NCBI GenBank assembly: GCA_000818945.1 | Contig: KN805372.1 | Coordinates: 221,214-285,213 of the forward strand | Direction: 5' to 3' | From: Schizochytrium sp. CCTCC M209059 | Lineage: Eukaryota > Sar > Bigyra > Thraustochytrida > Thraustochytriidae | Length of the DNA: 64,000 bases | Shown here: positions 1 to 10,200 of the stretch, piece by piece | How the letters are laid out: each line of letters begins with the position of its first letter | Numbering within the stretch: the first letter of the stretch is position 1 | Translations under genes and position numbers: made by a program | The notes under the pieces: model-generated | What the model saw: only the letters and a program-made list of their open reading frames with translations | Told to the model about the DNA's origin: nothing | The model's database searches: none

Positions 1-2
1 AC

Positions 3-1913
3 GAGGACTGGCGCAAGATGATTGGTTCTAATAGCCCAGCGAACAATGGTGATCTCGATCTTGAGTACGAGAATCTGAGTGAAGAAGACGATGACGATGA
101 CTCGTGGGATGATGACTCATGGGATGAGGACGAAGATGAAGACGAAGAAGAACTTGATGTCGAAGACATCCAGGAGATTGAGATGGAGGGTGAGTTTGAA
201 ATCAACGAAAGTGGGGAAATGACCGGCGAGGGCCAGCTTGTCATCGTGCGCGGCGCCAAGGTGCGAGGCGGAAAGCGCGGCAAGCGCGTACGTCTCCGGG
301 GCGTCGATGGCGAGGGTCTCGATTCTCTGGGTCAAGGCGCGTCTTCGCAGAGCCGTCGACGAAAAAAGAAGTCCAGGTCGCAAGGACAGCGGCAGCGTCG
401 TGGCCGTGCTCGCGGACGCGCACGTAACCGTCAGCAGGATGGCGAACAAGGCTCTGGGTCCGGCGACGGTTCTGGGTCGGGATCAGGCTCTGGGTCTGGT
501 TCAGGCTCCGGGTCCGGGTCCGGATCCGGTTCTGGACGCGGTCGAGGCGGTGGCGGTGGCGGCGGAAGTGGCGGCGGTGGTGGCGGCGGTGATGGTCTCT
601 CGCTGCCAGAGCCCGGGCAAAATCGTGGACCTCGTAAGCTTTCTCAACGGGCTCGCGAAGAAGTCGTACGGCGCATTAGCGACTTGAAGGAAATGCTAAA
701 GCTCTTCCCGCACAACGAGAAACTGGAAGCTGAACTCGAACAGCTTGAGCAGCGTCTTGCAGAGGCAGACGAGGCCGAGCTGGTCGGCCAAGACTCTGAA
801 GTGGCAGAGAGGCTAGCTCGTGAAAGACGTCGGCTGGAGCGCGTGCAAAAGCAGCTGGCCCAAGGTAGCGAGGATCCCAGACTTCGCGCGGAAGCCGAAC
901 AGCTTGAGGAACTCATCAAAAGACTCGAGCAGAAAATGCAAGACGAAATTAACCAGCCCAAGGGACGCAAGTCTCTGGAGGAAGCGCACCGGCGCCGCCA
1001 AGAGGACAAGAGCGAAATGGCCCTCGAGGCCAAAGAAGCCGCCAAACGCATTGGCATGGAGAGGTGGAGCGACGTGTTGGAGTCGCTTGACATGCAGAAA
1101 TACGATAGCGAAATCTACATTCGGTACAAGGAGGCAGTGCGACAAGAGATCCACGAGCTGCGCACGACGTTGCAGGCCATGGAGCGCAAGAAGCACGAGC
1201 GCACCTGGGTGAAGAATCGCGACAACGGCGACCTCGATGACACACGCATCGTTGATGCGTTGACAGGTTCGCGCAACATTTACAAGAGACGCATGGACCG
1301 CCCGCCCGACCCGTACTCGTTCCTCTCGACGCCCAAGAACTTGTGTTTTCTCATGGACTGTTCCTCTTCCATGACCTCGATGGGATTTGACGGCCGTCTT
1401 GAACGCTCGCTCGAGGCGGTGTGCATGATTCTCGAGAGTCTCAAGGGTTTTGAGTGGAAGTTTCGCTACAGCGTGCGCGGCCACAGCGGGAGCACCGACG
1501 ATTTGGTATTTGTAGACCCGAACAAACCGCCTCCGCCAAACGATGGCGCACGTCTTCGGATCCTTCGTGAGATCAACGCGCACTCCGAAACGTGTGCGTC
1601 GGGCGACAACACCTTGGAGGGCGCTCGACTTGCGATTAAGGAGCTCGCGGCGCAGGAGTCGGATGAGTCCTTTCTTGTATTGTTTTCCGATGCTAATTTG
1701 GAGCAGTACGGTATCGAGCCGTCCGACTTGCGCGCACTGCTCGAGCAAGACGCTCGCGTTGCCGTCTTTATCATTTTCATTGGTACGAGTGGAGATCAAG
1801 CACAGCGTCTTAAGGCGGAACTACCGGCTGATCGCGCCTTTATCACACTCGAGACGAGCGACATTCCCCGGGTGCTGAAACGCATATTCATGTCGTCTGT
1901 GCTCTCGGCCTAA
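3..1913 (+). CDS. VWA8: VWA8-like protein, C-terminal part (5' partial)
   Basis: The frame is open from the window edge (E-D-W-R-K before the first Met at 18), so the start lies upstream. The visible part has an acidic Asp/Glu block (about residues 20-65), a basic Arg/Lys stretch, a long Gly-Ser/Gly linker (plus 462-590), a Glu/Lys coiled-coil region and a C-terminal von Willebrand A domain from about 1333 to 1905. The MIDAS DxSxS is intact as DCSSS near 1357. The segments AAKRIGMERWSDVL, GDLDDTRIVDALTG and IYKRR before the VWA domain, and HSETCASGDNTLEG inside it, follow the C-terminal half of animal VWA8, a mitochondrial AAA+ ATPase whose ATPase modules would lie upstream of this window. 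The Gly-Ser linker is unusual. The next gene, MNS1, converges from 361 bp away. Confidence 0.85.
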   Translation, partial: EDWRKMIGSNSPANNGDLDLEYENLSEEDDDDDSWDDDSWDEDEDEDEEELDVEDIQEIEMEGEFEINESGEMTGEGQLVIVRGAKVRGGKRGKRVRLRGVDGEGLDSLGQGASSQSRRRKKKSRSQGQRQRRGRARGRARNRQQDGEQGSGSGDGSGSGSGSGSGSGSGSGSGSGSGRGRGGGGGGGSGGGGGGGDGLSLPEPGQNRGPRKLSQRAREEVVRRISDLKEMLKLFPHNEKLEAELEQLEQRLAEADEAELVGQDSEVAERLARERRRLERVQKQLAQGSEDPRLRAEAEQLEELIKRLEQKMQDEINQPKGRKSLEEAHRRRQEDKSEMALEAKEAAKRIGMERWSDVLESLDMQKYDSEIYIRYKEAVRQEIHELRTTLQAMERKKHERTWVKNRDNGDLDDTRIVDALTGSRNIYKRRMDRPPDPYSFLSTPKNLCFLMDCSSSMTSMGFDGRLERSLEAVCMILESLKGFEWKFRYSVRGHSGSTDDLVFVDPNKPPPPNDGARLRILREINAHSETCASGDNTLEGARLAIKELAAQESDESFLVLFSDANLEQYGIEPSDLRALLEQDARVAVFIIFIGTSGDQAQRLKAELPADRAFITLETSDIPRVLKRIFMSSVLSA

Positions 1914-2274
1914 GAAGACCGTGTGTTTGAAAAACAAATCAAAAAAAACTGCGAGCTTATACATTTTCCCTAGGGCCTAGGCCTAAAAATTGAAGCGCTG
2001 GTTTGCTTGCTTGCTTGCTGAGATGCAAAGAAGCAAAGAAGCAAAGAAGCAAAGAAGGATAGTCGTGGAGGCCTACAATGAAGAAAGGGATAGTTCGAGT
2101 TCAGTGGGTTTCACTACGGCTATATCTTGGCAAGGGACAAGCCCTATCTATGAATGTGGATGAATGAAAAACACAGTGTGGGGATAGGCGCCGCAAGCAC
2201 GCACAAGGATTTCAGTCCGCTTTGCTTTGCGAGCCGGCGGGCACCACCCGGATCCCACTTTCCGGCACTCACGA
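1914..2274. other. Convergent intergenic spacer with short repeats
   Basis: This 361-bp spacer lies between two convergent 3' ends. It holds a short TTGC tetranucleotide run (2003-2019) followed by an 8-base repeat, gcaaagaa, at about 2025-2057. I see no gene in it. Confidence 0.6.
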
Positions 2275-3669
2275 TTAGAACTGAAAGTTGCGCAAGCCGC
2301 CGCCATAAGACTCGATGACATCCTTGTGCTGCTCGAGCAGCCTTCGTGCGGCCTCGCGCACGACACGCTCGCGAAACTCGTCCTCGAGCTGTTGGCGCAC
2401 AGCCTCCTCCTTTTCCTGCTCCTGAGCCTTGTAGTACATGTCGAGCCGGTCTTGGCGCTGTTTTTCGACGGCGTCGCGGTGAGCGCGCATCTCCGCAGCG
2501 CGGCGGCGTGCCTCCTCCCGCTCCTTTTCGGCCTCGCGTTCGTACTTTTCGAGCATTTTTTGCCGGAGCTCGAGCTCCTCGAGAGCCTCTTGCTGCTGAA
2601 GCGCGGACTTGTAACCCTTTTGAGCCTCGTTCGCCTCGATCATCTCCTGCTTCATCTTGCGGATACGTTCTCTGCGGGCAGCCTCGCGGATCTGTTCGCG
2701 CTGTTCGACTTCCTCGAGTGACAGAGTCTCGCGAATGTCGAGCAATTCTTCCTCCTTGCGTCGGATCTCCTCCTGTCTTTGGAGCATCTCCTGATAGATT
2801 TTCTCTTGCCGCGCAGCCTCTTCCTCCTTCTTGGCGGCCTCGGCCTCGGCTCGCTTGTGAACAGCAGCTTGATACTCTTGCACGCGACGCTCGTGCTCCT
2901 CCTCCTCGCGCTGGCGCGCCACTTTTTCCTGTTCGTATTGCACTTGGTACTTTTGCAGGAGTTCCCGCGTCTCTTGCTGCTGGCGGTTCTTCGCCTCCAT
3001 GGCGGCCTGTTCCTCGCGCATAATTTGTTCGATGACGGCATCGACATTTCTCTTGTCCGTTTCGTACTCTTCTGTGGCCTGCTTTGTGTTGAGCTCCTTT
3101 CGCTCTTGCATCTGCCGCAAAAGTTCTTCTTTGGACTTTTTCATCCATTCCTGTCGACTGGCCTCTTCGCGCGCGCGCCGTTCCTCTTGCTCCTTCATGG
3201 AATCCAGCATGGCCCGATCCATCTCGGCCTCTTCAGCCTTGGCCATGTACTCGAACTCGGCCTTTTCTTTTAGCTGCAATGTGCGCTCCTTGCTCACGTA
3301 CGCCAGTTTCAGCTTGCGCTGCAGGTCCCGGAGTCGGGGATCGCTTTGAATGATGAGCTCCACACGCTTGGCATCTGCGTTATCCTCTTGGTGTTTTCTC
3401 CGCAATTGTTCAGCAAGGCGGCCTTCCTGGGCGCTCTCGCGCTCTCTTGCGCGTGCCTCGAGCTCAGCGCGTCGGAGTTCCTCCTCGCGCCGTCGCTCTT
3501 CTTCGAGCTGTTCCATTCTGTACCGATATCTCTGGCCATCGGCCTTTTGCTGCCACCGATTGACCTGCTGCACACGCGAGTCCTCGTTGAGAACACGGCA
3601 GAGGCCCTCGCGACGAGCCTCGGCCTCGCGCTGCGCCACCATGCGCCGTTGGTAGAGGCGGTCGCCCAT
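2275..3669 (-). CDS. MNS1: MNS1-like flagellar microtubule-associated protein (TPH domain)
   Basis: The protein has 464 residues and is almost entirely charged coiled coil (Glu/Arg/Lys/Gln), with the trichohyalin-plectin-homology organisation. The segment L-R-D-L-Q-R-K-L-K-L-A-Y-V-S-K-E-R and the C-terminal LLEQHKDVIESYGGGL match the equivalent stretches of animal MNS1, a microtubule inner protein of motile axonemes that also helps dock outer dynein arms. The ATG at 3669 (MGDRLYQRRM) was chosen because the 132 upstream in-frame residues are Arg/Ala low complexity typical of a GC-rich leader. The length is close to animal MNS1 (about 495). A CFAP53 or trichoplein relative is the alternative, since all are coiled-coil TPH proteins. 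Its presence implies a motile flagellated stage, as does DNAAF3 in this window. Confidence 0.82.
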   Translation of the reverse strand: MGDRLYQRRMVAQREAEARREGLCRVLNEDSRVQQVNRWQQKADGQRYRYRMEQLEEERRREEELRRAELEARARERESAQEGRLAEQLRRKHQEDNADAKRVELIIQSDPRLRDLQRKLKLAYVSKERTLQLKEKAEFEYMAKAEEAEMDRAMLDSMKEQEERRAREEASRQEWMKKSKEELLRQMQERKELNTKQATEEYETDKRNVDAVIEQIMREEQAAMEAKNRQQQETRELLQKYQVQYEQEKVARQREEEEHERRVQEYQAAVHKRAEAEAAKKEEEAARQEKIYQEMLQRQEEIRRKEEELLDIRETLSLEEVEQREQIREAARRERIRKMKQEMIEANEAQKGYKSALQQQEALEELELRQKMLEKYEREAEKEREEARRRAAEMRAHRDAVEKQRQDRLDMYYKAQEQEKEEAVRQQLEDEFRERVVREAARRLLEQHKDVIESYGGGLRNFQF

Positions 3670-4524
3670 TGTATGTGCTTTGTGAATGGACTCCTGCTTT
3701 TTTCGCTCTCCTGCCGCGACCTCTCCCGATCGCTGGCACGATCCAGGCTCAGGATTCACGCCCAAGCGCAGCTCTGCCTCGTCCTCCTCGTCCTCCTCGC
3801 GCTCGCGCGCAGACGCGGCTCTGCCCGGCCTTCTTCGCGCAGCGTCTCGGCTGCACCCGCGTCGAGCTCGCAACCGTCGCCGCCAGCCGCGGCAGCCCGA
3901 GCAGACGCAGCGCGCGTTTGTGCGTGCGTGCCTGCCTGCGTGCCTGCCTGCCTGCGTGCCTGCGTCCGAGCGAGCTCTGCAGGTGGCCTCTGCCGCGCGC
4001 CGCGCCGCTCTGCGTCTCCGGCTGCGCGCGCGAGCGGACCTGCTCGAGCCGCTGGGTCTTTGCAAGCAAGCAGGCGCTCAAGCCGCGCCTCTCGCCGCTG
4101 CGGAGGTACGCTGGGTCTTGTGCGCGCTATAGCAAGGTCGTTTGTGATATTAAACTGGACAACATCATGGGTTTCGCGTACAAGACCAAGAGAAATGTAT
4201 CCGTTGACAAATGGCGGTGGTAATAAAAGAGGAGCGAGCGTTGGGGAGCGTGTATTGTGGAAGGGACGCATACTATGTATGGCTAGCATGCCTAGAGAAA
4301 GCTAGCACTCATGAACCTGACATGGGCTCTTTGCCATGAAGCAGGGTTTTTTCTCTATGTTTCAAAGTAATTGATTGAGGAATTCATTTTTCAGCCGATA
4401 CCAGTTGCAGGAGAGCAAAAGAGGGAATTCTGCGGTAGAAGAGGACACCAAGACAATGTGCGCATGAATCACGAGGTAGGAGGACATTTAGAATACTTTC
4501 TAGTGTGATTCTTGAGAAAAAAAA
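3670..4524. other. Spacer: MNS1 upstream region and 3' flank of the next gene
   Basis: This 855-bp stretch lies between two minus-strand genes. The MNS1-proximal half is very GC-rich, with TGCC/TGCG short repeats at 3918-3965. The distal half (4100-4500) is AT-richer and looks like promoter or 3' flank. Long open frames here are GC-driven. I see no gene in it. Confidence 0.5.
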
Positions 4525-6612
4525 TTAATAGGCACGGCGCTTGGAGCGAGCGGCGGCGCTTTCAGAGTTAAGATCGTCGAGCCTACGCTTGTAGCGAACC
4601 AGTCGATCTTGGTCTTTTTCGATTTTGGAGGCCAGTGCCTCGTTTTTGGTCTCCAAGACAGAAATTTCACGACGAAGAGTCTTTGCAGTGCGTTCTCCAG
4701 CATCGATTCGGTCCTGCAGGGCCGCAGATAGTCGCTGTACTTCGGCTTTGAGTTCCTTGTTTTCTCGTTCGAGTTCGTGCATCGCCCGACGTGTCGAGTG
4801 AAGCTCCTTGATAGCCCCGTGGCCGACATCCAAGAGTTGTACTGTGGTGGCACCCTTTGAGCGCCGATTTAGTGCGGAGGCAAGCAGGGAATACTGCGAT
4901 TTGACAATCGATTCGTGGTGAGCAGGCGGATGATGATGCGTCGCGCTGTGAGGTGGTAAGCCATCAACAGTACCTTGGTCATCCGGTGGGCCACTGCTGG
5001 AAGCGCGTCTTCGATGCGGGGGCTGCTGCTGCTGCGTTCCGTGGAGAGCGCCTTGATTATGATGACCTGCCACAGCGTCGCCGGAATCAGAAGGCGGCAG
5101 TGGCGGATCCCCTAAATTTGCATCAGGCACACCAGGCGGCGAGTGCGAAAGCATTGCATCCGTGCGACTTGAGAGTGCATGCTCAGCGTCCTGCACATCA
5201 GCGTCTTGGGGACGATGCTGGTCATGGCTTTGCACAAAGTTGCCAGCGTTTTCGACGCCGTGGTGGTGGTGATGGTGGTGGTGATGGTGGTGAATGTGCT
5301 CAGTGTCTTCGTTTCCCTCTGCGCCACCTAGGTGCCCTGCGCCGCTATTTGCGGCTGGATCCGTTGCGGGAAAGGTAATGCGTTCAACCATATACTGATC
5401 AAGCATTGATTTCATCTCTGCCTCGGAAACATCCGGCACGGATACCTCATAGTCTTTGAGGTCTTTTGTGAACAAATTTGCCTGTGGGGTAAGATCGGTC
5501 GCTGGTTTCCATCGAACGAGCCGTTTACCGTCAAATCGATTGCTGTGAAAATGTGTCTTGCTAAGTCGCTTATCTTTGCCCTTTTCCACCTCTGCTTCTG
5601 AAAGCCCAAGGGTAGCAAGCCACCTCATTCGTGAGAAAAAATTCAGATCTCGCTGATTTTTCGCTTCTTTTGACGGGAGCTCCACGAATCCGCCGCGCAC
5701 GTCTCCAAGCTGCGAGAAAATACTGGTCAACACTTTGCAAACATCCTTGTCGCAAAGACACCTCTTTTTCAAACGCGGGATCTTGGTTGTGGCGACGGCA
5801 GGGGTTGGCCCTTCCATCTGGCCCATTTGAAGAGGATGTGCCGAGGCAGGAAGAGGCGGGGGTGGAGGAGGCGGTGGCGGTGGTGGTGCACCTAGCGACG
5901 AGTCGTCTCTTCTGTCATGCTCTTGATCTTGTTCTTGAACAAGTGCATCGTTTGTAACTTCTTGTGCTTGTTGGTCTTCCTCTCCTTCACCTTTTTCGGC
6001 GTCGTGCAAATCTTCGTGAGAATCTTGCTCCTTTTCCTCCAGATCGAGATCACGATTTGGGTCGTCTAGGTCATCGCGACGCTCCTCGACTTCGAGTTGC
6101 TCTTGGCCCAGCTCATGATCGTCGACTTGTTCTTGTTCTTGTTCTTGTTCTTGTTCTTGTTCCTGGGCCTCCTCAACTTCTCGCTCTTGGTCTTCGACTT
6201 GCTCTCGTTCTTGGTCCTGCTCTTGGTCCTCAACTTGCTCTTGCTCTTGCTCTTGTTCTTGTTCCTGTGTTTGTGCCTGATCCTCGCCATTGTTGTCGCT
6301 GTTGCCGTCGTCATCGCGTTCACCCTCCACGTGTTGCTCTTGAGGCTGCATCTCATTGACCTTTTCTTCTTCCAGGACTTGTTGATCTGCAAAGTTCTGC
6401 TCTGGCAAAGTCTTCCCGACATCGGCTGGCTCGATCATTTCCGCCTCCCCGGCGTCATCGTCGGCCTCTTCGTTGCGCTCTGCGGTGCCGTGGTCGTGGA
6501 ATTCATTTGCGTTGCCTTCCTTTGTCGCGCTAGCGAGTGTAGAGGATGTATTTTGGCCAATTTCCTCGTCATTAAGAGCAGCATTGTCAGCCTCCTCGCG
6601 CGTTTCCGCCAT
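4525..6612 (-). CDS. Uncharacterised acidic Glu/Gln-repeat protein with C-terminal coiled coil
   Basis: The protein has 695 residues and its function is not recognised. The first ATG of the open frame is at 6612 (MAETREEADNAAL); the frame continues upstream only to a TTG. Visible parts are a Glu/Gln/Asp-rich region with repeated E-Q dipeptides (about residues 90-225, encoded by TTCTTG-type repeats at 6127-6170), a polyproline run (about 242-252), a compact basic segment with two Cys and conserved-looking aromatic residues (about 280-410, from LKKRCLCDKDVCKVL to YMVERITFPATD), a His run (about 440-452) and a C-terminal leucine-heptad coiled coil (about 605-685) ending in a basic KRRAY tail. 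The central segment is the only part likely to fold into a globular domain. A nuclear or scaffold role is possible but not shown. Confidence 0.75.
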   Translation of the reverse strand: MAETREEADNAALNDEEIGQNTSSTLASATKEGNANEFHDHGTAERNEEADDDAGEAEMIEPADVGKTLPEQNFADQQVLEEEKVNEMQPQEQHVEGERDDDGNSDNNGEDQAQTQEQEQEQEQEQVEDQEQDQEREQVEDQEREVEEAQEQEQEQEQEQEQVDDHELGQEQLEVEERRDDLDDPNRDLDLEEKEQDSHEDLHDAEKGEGEEDQQAQEVTNDALVQEQDQEHDRRDDSSLGAPPPPPPPPPPPLPASAHPLQMGQMEGPTPAVATTKIPRLKKRCLCDKDVCKVLTSIFSQLGDVRGGFVELPSKEAKNQRDLNFFSRMRWLATLGLSEAEVEKGKDKRLSKTHFHSNRFDGKRLVRWKPATDLTPQANLFTKDLKDYEVSVPDVSEAEMKSMLDQYMVERITFPATDPAANSGAGHLGGAEGNEDTEHIHHHHHHHHHHHGVENAGNFVQSHDQHRPQDADVQDAEHALSSRTDAMLSHSPPGVPDANLGDPPLPPSDSGDAVAGHHNQGALHGTQQQQPPHRRRASSSGPPDDQGTVDGLPPHSATHHHPPAHHESIVKSQYSLLASALNRRSKGATTVQLLDVGHGAIKELHSTRRAMHELERENKELKAEVQRLSAALQDRIDAGERTAKTLRREISVLETKNEALASKIEKDQDRLVRYKRRLDDLNSESAAARSKRRAY

Positions 6613-7237
6613 TGCGAGCGCAGTTCGGACTTGGCTTGAGCCTGCTGGTCCTCGTGCGCGCTGGGCTTGGACTTCGTTGGTCTCGAGGTCCTCCAGTCTC
6701 CGATTGCTCTCCCTCCCTCTCTCTGCTCGGTCCTTGTTCCCAAACTCTTTTCTCTGCGCAGCCCGCGACTCGCGCACCCTCTCGCGCGGACCTCCTAAGC
6801 CTTCGAGCCCCCGGCAGTTGCGCAGGCGCGTCGGAGTTCGTGAGCGCGCACGTTGTTTGAGAGGTCTGTCTGCCTTTTGCAAAACTTTGCCAAAAACAAG
6901 AACAGCCAGTTTTTTTTTCCCATCATCATACCTGGTGGAAGTAGCCAGAGCCACCTGGGCCTTTCGACAAACTACGAAACCAGTACCTCTGCAAGCCGGG
7001 CAAAGCTCGGTCACATGACCTTGAAAAGATAGCGGCGACGACAAAGCTGGCGCCGATAGCCTAGAGCTTGAGTGAGGACGAAGCGTGAAGCAGCTTTATG
7101 GGGAAAATAAAATTTGACGATAAAGAAAAATGTAAATAAACAACGAACGAAGCATTTTGTAGTAGGCTAGGCCAATCAATACCAGCGCTGACAACATCAG
7201 ATGCTTGCAGGAAAAAAGTCAGGACATGATGGCAAAC
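6613..7237. other. Upstream region of the acidic-repeat gene
   Basis: This 625-bp stretch lies between the ATG at 6612 and the stop of the channel gene at 7238. It stays open in the frame of the downstream gene to 7044 but has no ATG, and it contains a TTTTTTTTCCC run near 6910. It probably holds the promoter and 5' leader. I see no separate gene. Confidence 0.5.
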
Positions 7238-10200
7238 TCAGATCTTGTAGAAAGGATTGGACTCTAACCGATAGGAATGCACAGCATGTGTGGAAACAAG
7301 CTCCCAAGTCTTCATTATATCCCCGCGAGCATGAGTACAACCTGCGACCGCACCATCGCTCGGCCACGTGCAGTACTCAAAGCTGGTCCCCGTATCCTCG
7401 TTATGAATCAGATGCCAATTCATCTTTCGCTGCAAGGCACTGAGTCGCGCCGCGGAAGGAACCTCGCGGATGAAATAACCCGTAAACGGTGGGAGAAACT
7501 CTCGCATCCTCGAGATCTCGCTCCTAATATTTTGTTTGCCTCGCGGATGCACGAGAATTTTTTGACGGGAAGGAAAGCATCGCTTGAGAGTTTTCCAAAG
7601 GAAATTGGCCAGCACGCGTAAACGCGGAAGCAAATAAAAGGTATGCAGTAGAGCATAAATTCCAAAGTATGCGAGGATGAAGATTGCGAGAAGGAATTGT
7701 GGAAGCGCTGCGAGATGGGACGCCTTGTACAACACCCCCAAACGGTCAATACTTTGCGCCCATTCGGACCATGCAGACCAAGCCTCAAGCTGGGCTCCTG
7801 TAGCATTTTCTTGAATATACTGCTGGATCGCTGTCCACGTGAGACGCTGCGATGGGACCAGGTCATCATTGGCAAGAGCCCAAAATGAGAAACCAGCATG
7901 ACCTAGCAGCGCAACCGGCAGCGTCCGGACGACCAAAAGGGGAAACGAGGCATCGTATGCAGGAGGCCGACGGTAGTAGCGTAGAATCGCGTACTTGTCA
8001 AACCAATACGTGCATGTGAAAAACATGGCCGCACAAGGAAGCACGAGCGGCATGCTGGCAGAATAAAGCATCGTCACCCAAATGGTGTTGATTAGCATTG
8101 CATAACGCACCGTTACGCGGAATTTGAGACCCTCAAAGGCCCAGTTGAGACGTTCCTGCGTCAATGCATAGGTCGAGTAGTAAAGTCGACGCAACGGTGC
8201 CATCACATAACCGAGAAAGATGGGGAATGCTTGCACCGAAACGATGTTGAGAGCCATCGCTAGTATGATTGCGTGCCCCACCACCGCATACCACGTACGC
8301 GTAAAGTCTTCATAGTCTCCAGCTTCAAAGATGCGACTCCCAAGCGAGCCCGTGGACTCAGACGCCTCTACGTCCGCCTCGACAATTGAACTAGAGGCAC
8401 GCGCAGCGTTGAGTACGAGGATAACAATGGCCGTAGTGATGAATTGTGCGGCCAGGATTTTTAGTGCAATACTCATGTCCTGATCCGTCACAGTCGCGTG
8501 ATGCTCGAGCCTTGTGATGCGAGACATTGCAATGCGAATAAGCGTATTGACACAGATTACCACGACGGCAGGCGACGCACTCATGACCTGAGCAAGGAAC
8601 ATATCGCTGGCCACTTCTTGACAAAGATTGTCATCCTCGGCTTCAATTGCGCCCAAGGCGCGGAAAATACCGACCTCCTGAATAACTGTGTGCAATCGTT
8701 GCGCGCAATAGCAAGCGCGCAGGGTTCGTGACTTTTGAAAACTTTGGCAGCAGTGTACGGATTCAACGGCTCGGACAAGTCGCGTCAGGGCCTCGGGGTC
8801 TGCAATGAGTTCGCTGGATATCTCAATGTATTCCGAAGTGATATTCTCCCAATGTTCCTGTGCGCACGTAGCATCAATATTTGCGCTCTCGAGAGGATCT
8901 TGTGTAGACGGACAGCCTTCTTCGACGCTAAGTGTATAGCAAAGGATATCTGCGCCGTGGCTAGGCCTGCTCACGCAAGGAGTAGCGCAAGGGTCGCTTG
9001 CATTCGATGTGGCTTCCATAATCGTCTCCTCTGTTTCCGGCATGCCCGAGTATCCTAGCCAGACCTCGGACGGGGCGCAAAACTGGTCCAGGTCCGGTTT
9101 CCGCTGCAGATCAGGATTGAGCTTGGCGAGATTGTATGTTCCAAGGAGCACTGCTGGAACGTCAAGCACGCAAAGGTCGGCATTGGGAAGACTTGCGCGC
9201 AGTCCGCGAAACCTCGACTGGCACCAGTAAACGAGTGTAAACCCCCCCATAAGAATTGCCAGCACGACGACTGCAACAAGAAGCTGACGGGCGCGCGATT
9301 CGAAGGTAGATACCCCTTGATTTTCCCATTTGATATTGGTCGGCTCGGGCGCCGGGCTGACGTGAATCGCATACTTTCCGTTGCGAAAACGCAAAGGAGT
9401 CGGCAACTTGTGCCACCATTTGCTGTACGTCTGGTAGTCTTCAAGGCACCTCTTGCGCGACTCTTGATAGTTGAAGATGACGTAGGCTTCGCGGCAGGGC
9501 CGGCTCCCTTGTTCCTGACGCAGAGCTGCAATTTGCTCTTGCGCAGTTTTGACACGAGCTTCAAGTGCCCTGAGTTCATCTTCTGCAGCACGCTTGCGCG
9601 CCTTGTTTGCAAATTTCGATTTCTCGCTGTACTTGGTAAGGGCGGCACGGACCTCGTTCATGCGCATTTGGGCCGCGCGGCGTGCAAAGTATGCTCGAAT
9701 AATCTCGCCCTGATTTCTGGCGAGCGTCACCTCGCATACCCAGGACCCCTGGTAGGCTGGGTCCCCAATATGCGACGTGTCATGAATCGGTTCAATGTGC
9801 TCCTCCGTGACTTCGAGTGCTTGTTTGTGCTTGGTGCCCCGAGGGCGAGTTTCAGGCGGAAGACGTGGCTCTTTGCGGCCGAGTGTACCGAAAAGGTATC
9901 CAGGCCATGTCCAGTCCATCTTCTTGAGATGATAGAGTCGATCGAAATGGTTGCGCACTTCTTCCTCTGTGGCGTCTGGCGGTAGACCTCTGACCAAGAC
10001 AGCGTAGTCTGCGGTCGTCACGAAGCGTTGGTCAGCCTTGCGTGAGACGTTTTGCATGCGCGCCTTGAGCCAGAGCGAGAAAAGCAAAAAGAGGCAAGTA
10101 TTAACAATGTCCAGAGCGCTAATGATGTAGGACTTTAGGTAAGGCTGTGTCGGGATTGCACCGAGGTCCTCGATCAACTCCTCGGTTAAATCATCTTCAG

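Noticed and set aside
813..1799. 328-residue minus-strand frame inside the VWA8 gene
   Set aside because: It is a shadow of a conserved plus-strand VWA domain; GC-rich third positions keep the antisense frame open.
2144..3148. 334-residue minus-strand frame overlapping MNS1
   Set aside because: It is an alternative frame of the Glu/Arg-rich coiled-coil gene with Arg/Gly/Ala composition and no domain.
3670..4065. N-terminal extension of MNS1 to 4065
   Set aside because: It consists of Arg/Ala/Gly leader translation (GTQAGRHAGRHA) with no counterpart in MNS1; the ATG at 3669 fits the family.
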